Shown here in pieces: positions 57,798-64,000 of a stretch of 64,000 bases of DNA. Both the position numbers and the translations under genes were made by a program. Under the pieces are notes generated by a model. That model made no database searches, was not told the DNA's origin, and was given only the letters and a program-made list of their open reading frames with translations. The stretch is from Singulisphaera sp. GP187. GTDB taxonomy: Bacteria > Planctomycetota > Planctomycetia > Gemmatales > Gemmataceae. Position 1 is the first letter of the stretch. Every line of letters begins with the position of its first letter. The DNA is taken from contig CAMDQN010000016.1 in NCBI GenBank assembly GCA_945905925.1, positions 1 through 64,000 of the forward strand. Reading direction: 5' to 3'.

Positions 57798-58226
57798 TCA
57801 GTTTCGCGGTTTTTTCGGCTTCAGTTCGACCGTGATCGTCACGTCGTTGGCCCCGGGCTTCACCTCGATCGTTAGCCCGGACGTGGACGCGTTGGCGTAC
57901 TTGTCGAGCACCGGGAGCGCGTCCGGCCGTTCCGACTGACCCCGCCACCGCGCGTTCAGCGACACCTTGTTCACACCCACCGGCGCGCCGTCGCCGGGCT
58001 TGTTCGTGGTCAGTTCAAACCGGCCCTCGGCGTCCACCTCGCCGGTCGCCCCGATCGCCTTCCCGTCGGCCCCGGTCGCCTCGAACACCACCGAACACCC
58101 GACCAAATCCTTCGCTGGTTGCCCGTCCGAGTACACCAACTGCCCGCGGACTGGGGCCAGCCCGGAGCCTCCGCACCCCGCTGCCAGCACCGCGACGACC
58201 GTCAGTGCCCAACACGCACGCCTCAT
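57798..58226 (-). CDS. Lipoprotein with transthyretin-like domain
   Basis: The product is 142 residues. The signal peptide with lipobox 'AVLAAGCGG' is followed by a single beta-sandwich: 'PVRGQLVYSDGQPAKDLVGC', 'VDAEGRFELTTNKPGDGAPV', 'GVNKVSLNARWRG' and 'IEVKPGANDVTITVELKP'. This is the small carboxypeptidase-regulatory-like lipoprotein found next to DUF1559 genes in planctomycetes. Here it diverges from the DUF1559 gene at 58354. The same partnership occurs at 47213/47884. Confidence 0.82.
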   Translation of the reverse strand: MRRACWALTVVAVLAAGCGGSGLAPVRGQLVYSDGQPAKDLVGCSVVFEATGADGKAIGATGEVDAEGRFELTTNKPGDGAPVGVNKVSLNARWRGQSERPDALPVLDKYANASTSGLTIEVKPGANDVTITVELKPKKPRN

Positions 58227-58353
58227 GTCCGCTCCGAATAATGAAAGTGAACCTGAAGGGCGACAAGACCTGGCGAAGGAGTTATAGTATCAGCATTCGC
58301 CTTATTCTCTTTTACGACTCATTGGCTTTCACTTTCTTTTCGGAGAATGGTCC

Positions 58354-59280
58354 ATGTTCGCACGTCCTCCAAGGCGTGGGTTTACGCTCATTGAATTGCT
58401 GGTCGTGATCGCGATCATTGCGATTCTCATCGGGTTGTTGCTCCCCGCCGTCCAGAAGGTTCGCGACGCCGCCGCCCGAATGCAGTGTTCCAACAATCTC
58501 AAGCAGATCGGGCTGGCGTTCCACGGTCACAACGACGCCATCGGCAACTTGCCCACCACCCGCCTGGACAACCGGTACACGTGGCTGGTCGAGATCCTGC
58601 CGTACGTCGAGCAGGACGGCCTGCACAAGCAGTGGAACCTGGGTGCGGCGTTCAACACGCAGAACGCGGCCGCTCGCGAGACAGCCGTGAAAACGTACTT
58701 CTGCCCGGGCCGTCGCAGCCCGGCGGGTAACAACCTCAGCACCGACGTGATGGACAACACCACAACGGCGGCGAACGGGGTGGTGGCCGACTACGCGGCG
58801 TGCAGCGGCGATCCCGCGACCGGCGATTCGGGCGACTACTGGACGCTGATCGACACGTCGGTGACCCCGAACGTCGCTCGCCAGAGCCAAAACGGAGCGT
58901 TCCGGCTGGCGAACCCGTTCCCGAACAGCGGTGCGCTCCAAAAGGGCGTGGTCTTCGCGGAGATCAGCGACGGGCTAAGCAACACTGTATTCGCGGGCGA
59001 AAAGCACGTGCCGCTCGGTAGTTTCAACAGCCCGGGGGCGGGCGATGGCCCGGCGTACAACGGCGACAAAGGGTACTCGTTCCGGGCGCTGGGCGGTTCG
59101 TCGCTGATCGTTCGCGTGCCGACATCGACCGCGCGCGGGTTCGGTGGCCCGCACACCGGTGTGTGCAACTTCGTGCTGGGCGACGGCAGCGTCCGTGCGC
59201 TGCGAAACAGTTTGGACGGCACCGTTTTGGGGCGACTGGCGTCCCGCAACGACGGACTGCCCCTTACCGGTCTCGACTAA
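58354..59280 (+). CDS. DUF1559 prepilin-like protein
   Basis: The product is 308 residues. The pilin-like N-terminus '[20 protein letters not shown]' and the following '[20 protein letters not shown]' are nearly identical to the protein at 47884. The middle is divergent, with '[20 protein letters not shown]', '[10 protein letters not shown]' and '[20 protein letters not shown]'. The end '[20 protein letters not shown]' is the DUF1559 C-terminal signature. Export by a type II/IV pilus-like route is inferred. The repeat element begins seven bases after the stop. Confidence 0.93.
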   Translation: MFARPPRRGFTLIELLVVIAIIAILIGLLLPAVQKVRDAAARMQCSNNLKQIGLAFHGHNDAIGNLPTTRLDNRYTWLVEILPYVEQDGLHKQWNLGAAFNTQNAAARETAVKTYFCPGRRSPAGNNLSTDVMDNTTTAANGVVADYAACSGDPATGDSGDYWTLIDTSVTPNVARQSQNGAFRLANPFPNSGALQKGVVFAEISDGLSNTVFAGEKHVPLGSFNSPGAGDGPAYNGDKGYSFRALGGSSLIVRVPTSTARGFGGPHTGVCNFVLGDGSVRALRNSLDGTVLGRLASRNDGLPLTGLD

Positions 59281-59286
59281 CCAGGA

Positions 59287-59398
59287 TTGAGTCGAAGCGA
59301 GTGAGGAATCAGGAGAAACGCGCAAAGCCATGCGATCGCAGTCGCATGGCTTCTTTCGTCTTGCTGGGATTCCTGACTCCTCACTCGCTTCGACTCAA
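59287..59398. repeat. Nested inverted repeat with inner hairpin
   Basis: The outer arms TTGAGTCGAAGCGAGTGAGG (59287-59314) and CCTCACTCGCTTCGACTCAA (59371-59398) differ at one base over 28. An inner perfect stem, AAGCCATGCGA and TCGCATGGCTT (59325-59352), sits within. It separates a DUF1559 gene from a convergent DUF1501 gene and could terminate both. Confidence 0.92.
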
Positions 59399-59405
59399 CC
59401 CGTCC

Positions 59406-60860
59406 TTACGACATCATGTCCTTGGCGACGCGGCCGTGGATGTCGGTGAGGCTGTAGTCGCGCCCGCCGTAGCGGTAGGTGAGCTTTTGGTGGTCGAGGC
59501 CGAGCAGGTGCAGCATCGTGGCGTGGATGTCGTGTTGGTGCATCTTGTCCTTCACCGCCTTGCCGCCGTGCTCGTCGGTCTCACCGTACCGGATGCCGCC
59601 CTTCACACCACCACCGGCCATCCACATGCTGAAGCCCGCGGAGTTGTGGTTGCGCCCGTCGGTCCCCTGGCCGGTCGGCGTGCGTCCGAACTCGCCGCCC
59701 CACACCACGAGCGTGTCTTTCAGCAAATCGCGCTGCTTCAGGTCTTGGAGCAACCCGGCGATGGGCACGTCGATCTGCCCGGCCAACTGTCCGACTCGCT
59801 GCTTCAGTCCGTTGTGCGTGTCCCAGTTGCCGTGCGCGATCTCGACGAACCGCACGCCGGCCTCGACCAGTCGCCGCGCCATCAAGCACTGCCGACCGAA
59901 GTTGTCGGTGCCGCCGCCCGCGCCCGCGGGCCTGTTGGGCTTCGCGTTCGCGCCCGCACCCTTGCCGCTGATGCCGTACATCTCCAAAGTCTTCGCGTTC
60001 TCTTTGGAGAGGTCGAGCACGTCGGGCAGCGCCTTCTGCATACGGAAGCCGAGTTCGTAGGAGTCGATCAGCCCTTCGACGGCCCGGTCCTTGCCGCCGC
60101 GGTCGAGCAGGTCGCGGTTCATCGCTTGAATCAGGTCGATCTGCCGGCGCTGCGCGTCGGCGGTGGTCGCGGGCGTCAGGTTGCCAATCTTCGCGGTGGC
60201 GACGTTGTCGCCGAGTTCGCCGATTCGCGTGGCCTGGTACGCGGCCGCGAGGAACGCGTTACCGTAGTTCTGCGCACCGCCGAGATCAGCCGGCGGGTTG
60301 ATCGTGACGAACCCCGGCAGGTTCTGGTTCTCGCTGCCGAGACCGTACAGCACCCACGCACCGAGGCTCGGCCGCGTGAACCGGAACTCGCCGGTGTGCA
60401 ACATGAGGAACCCTTGCGGGTGGTTCGGCACATCGGTGCAGACGCTGTTGATGAGACACAGGTCGTCGGCGTGCTTGGCAAGTTGCGGAAACACTTCGGA
60501 GATCGGCAGTCCGCTCTGACCCGAAGGGATGAACTTGAATGGCGACGCGAGCAGCGTGCCTCGGTTGCGGTCGCCGAGCGTGCCGTTACCGCTAATCGAC
60601 TTGCCCGCGTCCTTCTCCAGCGCCGGCTTGTAGTCGAAGGTGTCGAGGTGACTGGGCGCGCCGCGCATACTCATGAAGATGACGCGTTTGGCCTTCGCCG
60701 GGAACATCGGGGCTTTCGGCGCGAGCGGGTTGGCCGCGCCGATCGCCTTCGCTTCGGCCGCGGCGGCCTCGGTGGCGAGCGCCGAGAACGCGAGATAACC
60801 GAACCCGCAGGATGCCGACTTCAGGGCCGCGCGGCGGGAAACTTGGGGCAGCATTGGCAA
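59406..60860 (-). CDS. DUF1501 (sulfatase-like) Tat-exported protein
   Basis: The product is 484 residues. The Tat-like signal 'VSRRAALKSASCGFGYLAFS' is followed by the DUF1501 core: 'KRVIFMSMRGAPSHLDTFDY', 'GQSGLPISEVFPQLAKHADD', 'LMLHTGEFRFTRPSLGAWVL', 'VVWGGEFGRTPTGQGTDGRN' with 'HN', and 'HDIHATMLHLLGLDHQKLT'. Planctomycetes carry dozens of such genes in tandem with PSD1 genes, and here the partner lies directly upstream. The substrate is unknown; a role in periplasmic polysaccharide use is often proposed. Confidence 0.93.
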   Translation of the reverse strand: MPMLPQVSRRAALKSASCGFGYLAFSALATEAAAAEAKAIGAANPLAPKAPMFPAKAKRVIFMSMRGAPSHLDTFDYKPALEKDAGKSISGNGTLGDRNRGTLLASPFKFIPSGQSGLPISEVFPQLAKHADDLCLINSVCTDVPNHPQGFLMLHTGEFRFTRPSLGAWVLYGLGSENQNLPGFVTINPPADLGGAQNYGNAFLAAAYQATRIGELGDNVATAKIGNLTPATTADAQRRQIDLIQAMNRDLLDRGGKDRAVEGLIDSYELGFRMQKALPDVLDLSKENAKTLEMYGISGKGAGANAKPNRPAGAGGGTDNFGRQCLMARRLVEAGVRFVEIAHGNWDTHNGLKQRVGQLAGQIDVPIAGLLQDLKQRDLLKDTLVVWGGEFGRTPTGQGTDGRNHNSAGFSMWMAGGGVKGGIRYGETDEHGGKAVKDKMHQHDIHATMLHLLGLDHQKLTYRYGGRDYSLTDIHGRVAKDMMS

Positions 60861-60930
60861 ATCCTCTGGGGGTGAGTGTAAGTGAATCGCTCAGGCCCAC
60901 TCGTTGCAACGAGTGGGCGTGTGAGCCTTG

Positions 60931-63147
60931 TTAGCGCACATACCTGAACTCCGCGCTGGCGAACAGCGCCTGGCAGAAACTGGCCCATGCTGCTTCGCCC
61001 ATCTTTGGGTCGATGAGTTTCACATAGTTCGCGGCCCTCGCCACCTCTTCGGTGGTCGCGCCGCGCGAGAGCATCAGCCGGTACGCCAACTCCACGCGGC
61101 CAGCGTCGTCGAGCTTCGCGTCCGCGAGCAGGCGCCGTGCGGTCGCCTTCGACTGGCTCAGGATGAACGGGCTGTTCAGCAGGAACAGCGATTGCGCCGG
61201 CACGGTCGTTTCTTCGCGCGCCGCGACCACGAGGTTCGGGTTCGCCACGTCGAACAGCGCGAGCGATTCCGGCAGCGGCGCCCCACGCAGGATCGGTAGA
61301 TACACGCTGCGGTAGCCGGCCTCCGCGGTCACCATCGGCGTCCGCTTCGCGTTGAAGTTCGCCGGGGCCAGTGACCCCTTCGGGGGCGTCGCACTCAGGT
61401 TGCCGCTTACGGTCATCACAGCGTCGCGGAACGCTTCCGCGTCGAGCCGGCGCGGCGCTTTGCGCCACATCAGGACGTTGTCCGGGTCGGCCTTCTCGTT
61501 CGCCGCGTCGAGCGACGCGGACAGTTGGTAACTGCGCGTCAGCACGACGGTGCGAATCAGTTTCTTCATACTCCAGCCATCGGCCACGAACTTCGTGGCG
61601 AGGTGGTCGAGCAGTTCGGGGTGCGTGACACGTTCGCCGAGGAAGCCGAAGTTGTCCGGGGAACGGCACAGCCCGTTGCCGAATAGATGCTGCCACACGC
61701 GGTTGGCCGCGACGCGGGCCGCGAGCGGGTTCTTCGGGTCGGTGAGCCACGTCGCGAGTTCGAGCCGGCCGCTCTGCGCGCGATTCACCTTCGGGGCTTC
61801 ACTCAGGGTCGCGATGGTCACGAACCCGCGAGGCACGATCACGCCTTTCTTCGTGGAGTCTCCGCGCTCCGCGATGGCGGTGTCCACCGACTTCGGTGCG
61901 TCCTTCACGCCCATCGCCTGTTCGCCGTCGCTGAGCGTGTGAATGCCACCGGGGCCGGCGCCTTTCGCGCCCTTGACGGCGCCCCCACCAATCAGCATCT
62001 GCGTGCTATCGAAGAACCCGGCGACCGCGTAATACTCCTTCTGCGGGATCGGGTCAAATTTGTGGTCGTGGCACCGCGCGCACAACAGACTCATGCCGAG
62101 CACGGCGCGGCTGGTCACGTCCACCTGATCGGCAATCAGGTCCATGCGGTAGTCGGGGTTGTTCTGCGCTCGTGGCTTCGACGTGAGCGCGAGGAACCCG
62201 GTCGCGGTCAGCATCTCGTCGCGGTGCTTGGCATCGCGCGAAGGGAGGAGATCGCCGGCCACCTGTTCGCGAACAAACACGTCATAGGGCTTGTCCGCGT
62301 TGAGCGAGTTGATGACGTAGTCGCGGTACTTCCACGCGAGCGGAAACGGGGTGTTGTCAGCGTTCCCGTTGCTCTCGGCGTAGCGCGCGAGGTCGAGCCA
62401 GTACCGACCCCACCGTTCCCCGAACGCGCTTGACGCGAGCAACTTATCGACGAGCTTCTCGATCGCGTTAGGCGACTTGTCACTCACAGTTGCGGCGAGT
62501 TCTTCCGGTGTGGGCGGCAAACCGATCAGGTCGACGTAGAGCCGGCGGACGAGGGTGACGCGGTCTGCGTCGGCGACCGGGGTCAGCCCTTTCTCTTCCA
62601 TCTTCGCAAGGACGAACCGGTCGATGTCAGTGCGCGGCCACACGGCAGCTTTCACCTTCGGCGCTGGCGGGTTCGCCACCGGCACGAGCGACCAGAACGT
62701 TTTCGCTTCGTCCGCGCTGAGACGCTTGTAGCCGGCACCGCCGGCGCGCGGGTCCGGGGCGCCCATCGCGACCCACTTCTCGAAGTCCGCGATCACGTTG
62801 TCCGCGAGCTTCTGCTTCGGCGGCATCTGCAGTTTGCTGTTGTTGTGCTTCAGCAGTTTCACGAGGAGGCTGGCGTCCGGTTTGCCAGGCACGACGGCCG
62901 GGCCGGTGTCGCCGCCCTTGAGGACGCCTTCGCGGGTATCGAGCAGCAGCCCGCCCTTGAGTTTCGCGGACTTCGCCGAGTGGCACTCGTAACACTGTTG
63001 CACGAGAACGGGGCGAATCTTGTTCTCGAAGAACTCGACGCCCTTTGCGTCGAGCTTCGGTTCCGGCTCCGCAGCGGTTCCGCGCGCGGCACTCAGCGCG
63101 AGGAGGCAGCCGAACAGCGCGGCGGAACGGAAGAGGAAGCGGTTCAT
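60931..63147 (-). CDS. PSD1 protein: cytochrome C-like, DUF1549 and DUF1553 domains
   Basis: The product is 738 residues with a signal peptide (residues 1-26). The planctomycete cytochrome C domain has CYECH at residues 52-56 and 'KGGLLLDTREGVLKGGDTGP'. DUF1549 follows (about residues 160-370, 'RTDIDRFVLAKMEEKGLTP', 'RRLYVDLIGLPPTPEELAAT'), then DUF1553 (about 460-730, 'ELATWLTDPKNPLAARVAAN' with 'RVWQHLFGNGL', 'LDHLATKFVADGWSMKKLIR'). It forms an operon with the DUF1501 gene 70 bases downstream. The ATG at 63147 is preferred because it starts the signal peptide. Confidence 0.93.
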   Translation of the reverse strand: MNRFLFRSAALFGCLLALSAARGTAAEPEPKLDAKGVEFFENKIRPVLVQQCYECHSAKSAKLKGGLLLDTREGVLKGGDTGPAVVPGKPDASLLVKLLKHNNSKLQMPPKQKLADNVIADFEKWVAMGAPDPRAGGAGYKRLSADEAKTFWSLVPVANPPAPKVKAAVWPRTDIDRFVLAKMEEKGLTPVADADRVTLVRRLYVDLIGLPPTPEELAATVSDKSPNAIEKLVDKLLASSAFGERWGRYWLDLARYAESNGNADNTPFPLAWKYRDYVINSLNADKPYDVFVREQVAGDLLPSRDAKHRDEMLTATGFLALTSKPRAQNNPDYRMDLIADQVDVTSRAVLGMSLLCARCHDHKFDPIPQKEYYAVAGFFDSTQMLIGGGAVKGAKGAGPGGIHTLSDGEQAMGVKDAPKSVDTAIAERGDSTKKGVIVPRGFVTIATLSEAPKVNRAQSGRLELATWLTDPKNPLAARVAANRVWQHLFGNGLCRSPDNFGFLGERVTHPELLDHLATKFVADGWSMKKLIRTVVLTRSYQLSASLDAANEKADPDNVLMWRKAPRRLDAEAFRDAVMTVSGNLSATPPKGSLAPANFNAKRTPMVTAEAGYRSVYLPILRGAPLPESLALFDVANPNLVVAAREETTVPAQSLFLLNSPFILSQSKATARRLLADAKLDDAGRVELAYRLMLSRGATTEEVARAANYVKLIDPKMGEAAWASFCQALFASAEFRYVR

Positions 63148-63397
63148 CGTGTGGGCCTCTTGCGGTGCGAACGGCAACCGTCGAGGAATGAAACCCGGTG
63201 TGATCGTGAAGTACCGCGAGCGCCGGCGATCTTGTCCGACTGAATCCCGCGTGCGTGGCAGTCAGACACGACTTCGCGCGGCACCTTACAAACTCCATGC
63301 CGTGTCTGGCGGAACGCGGTGCGGGGTGGTAGTCTGGCATCAAGAGCCTCGTGCCCTCCCGCCAAACGACCCGCAAGTTTACCACGCGGACCAACTC

Positions 63398-64000
63398 ATG
63401 CCCAAACTTTTCGCGATCCTGGTCGCGCTCAGTTTACCTGCGGTTGCTCTTGCTGGCGAGAACGCGAAGCCGCGCGGCGCGACCGAAACCGCGAAACGAA
63501 TCGACGCGGAACTCGACGCCCACCTTACGAAGTCAAAGTTCGTCGCCACAGCGAAAGCCGACGACGCGGAGTTTCTCCGCCGCGCGTATCTCGACATCAC
63601 CGGTCGTGTTCCCACCGCGAAGCAGGCGACCGCGTTCCTCGACTCGACCGAAGCCGACAAGCGCGCGAAGCTCATCGACGAACTGCTCGCGAGCGACAAC
63701 TACGGCGAGCAGTTCGGGCGAGTGTGGCGCGACTGGATCGCACCCGCCGAACTACCGGGCGATGTCACTGGCGGGAACCAACCGGTGCAGGCCACGCTGA
63801 ACATGGGCAAGTGGTTCGCGCAGCGGTTCAACGCCGGCGACGGCTGGGACGTAATCGTTCGCAAGGTGCTTACCGCCGACGGCACGCTGAAGGACCAACC
63901 GCAGGGGCTGTTCTTCTCACTAGTCGGCAACGACACCGGCAACCCCACGCCTGCCGGCGCGGCGCGAACGGTCGGCACGCTGTTCCTCGGGATGCAACTC
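63398..64000 (+). CDS. DUF1549 domain protein, cut by the window edge
   Basis: The first 201 residues are present and the frame is open at the right edge. A signal peptide 'LFAILVALSLPAVALAGEN' starts at the ATG 63398. The DUF1549 pattern follows: 'RIDAELDAHLTKSKF', 'ADDAEFLRRAYLDITGRVPT', 'KRAKLIDELLASDNYGEQFG' and 'VWRDWIAPAELPGD'. It is probably another PSD-type protein with a DUF1553 half beyond the window. It diverges from the PSD1 gene; the roughly 250 bases between (63148-63397) hold no gene and should contain both promoters. Confidence 0.85.
   Translation, partial: MPKLFAILVALSLPAVALAGENAKPRGATETAKRIDAELDAHLTKSKFVATAKADDAEFLRRAYLDITGRVPTAKQATAFLDSTEADKRAKLIDELLASDNYGEQFGRVWRDWIAPAELPGDVTGGNQPVQATLNMGKWFAQRFNAGDGWDVIVRKVLTADGTLKDQPQGLFFSLVGNDTGNPTPAGAARTVGTLFLGMQL

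Overview
The window is high-GC bacterial chromosome that most resembles a Gemmata-type planctomycete (family Gemmataceae). The basis is the protein families: a TIGR03066 Gemmata paralog, two TIGR02996 proteins, two DUF1559 prepilin-like proteins, DUF1501 and DUF1549/DUF1553 (PSD1) secreted proteins with CxxCH heme motifs, an ECF sigma factor with a long C-terminal extension, planctomycete-style Ser/Thr kinases, and the H4MPT-linked C1 genes fae and mtdB. No rRNA, tRNA, CRISPR array, transposase or prophage gene was seen. The last gene runs off the right edge.

Layout. 1-4.5 kb: small DUF proteins, a secreted ThuA-like protein, a Tat-type cupin-like protein, an MFS exporter and a TIGR03066 protein. 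4.5-11.5 kb (mostly minus): coaB-coaC split genes, hldD, a lipoprotein metallopeptidase, a glycosyltransferase with a tandem WaaP-like kinase (envelope glycan genes), and smpB. 11.5-22.3 kb: a stand-alone LigD-type phosphoesterase, an STN-domain protein, an aminotransferase homologue lacking the PLP lysine, an ECF sigma/TM/repeat protein, and a response regulator overlapping a subtilase. 22.4-34.2 kb (minus): an APC permease, a DevBCA-type ABC exporter directly followed by hpnD-hpnE squalene genes, asparagine synthetase and an SDR with a changed active site. 34.4-50 kb (plus): DUF2760, DUF1501, fae-mtdB, a pseudokinase beside a canonical kinase, dGTPase, a PIN-TRAM protein, a CDF transporter and two metal-ABC permeases split by an EF-hand lipoprotein and a DUF1559 protein. 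50-64 kb: a WD40-cytochrome protein, a frameshifted methyltransferase, a GH38-like protein, a second lipoprotein/DUF1559 pair, and DUF1501 plus PSD1 genes.

The most striking non-gene feature is a dense set of large inverted repeats. Roughly one gene gap in three holds a hairpin-forming element of about 60-130 bp, built from a few recurring sequence modules (TTAGCCGCAAGCC, GTGTTTGGTGTTT, CCCCTCCCTTC/GAAGGGAGGGG, AACAGGGGGCTTACG, AAGTCCCAAGTCGAAG). Several of the same modules sit in frame inside genes (hpnE, the GH38-like gene, a DUF1501 gene and the signal peptide of a ceramidase-like gene), or supply stop codons or ribosome-binding sites. This looks like a mobile or expanding palindromic repeat system and is the best candidate here for something not well described. 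A second theme is enzymes that have lost catalytic residues: a kinase with AFG and no catalytic-loop Asn, an aminotransferase with Lys changed to Gln, and an SDR with Tyr changed to His.
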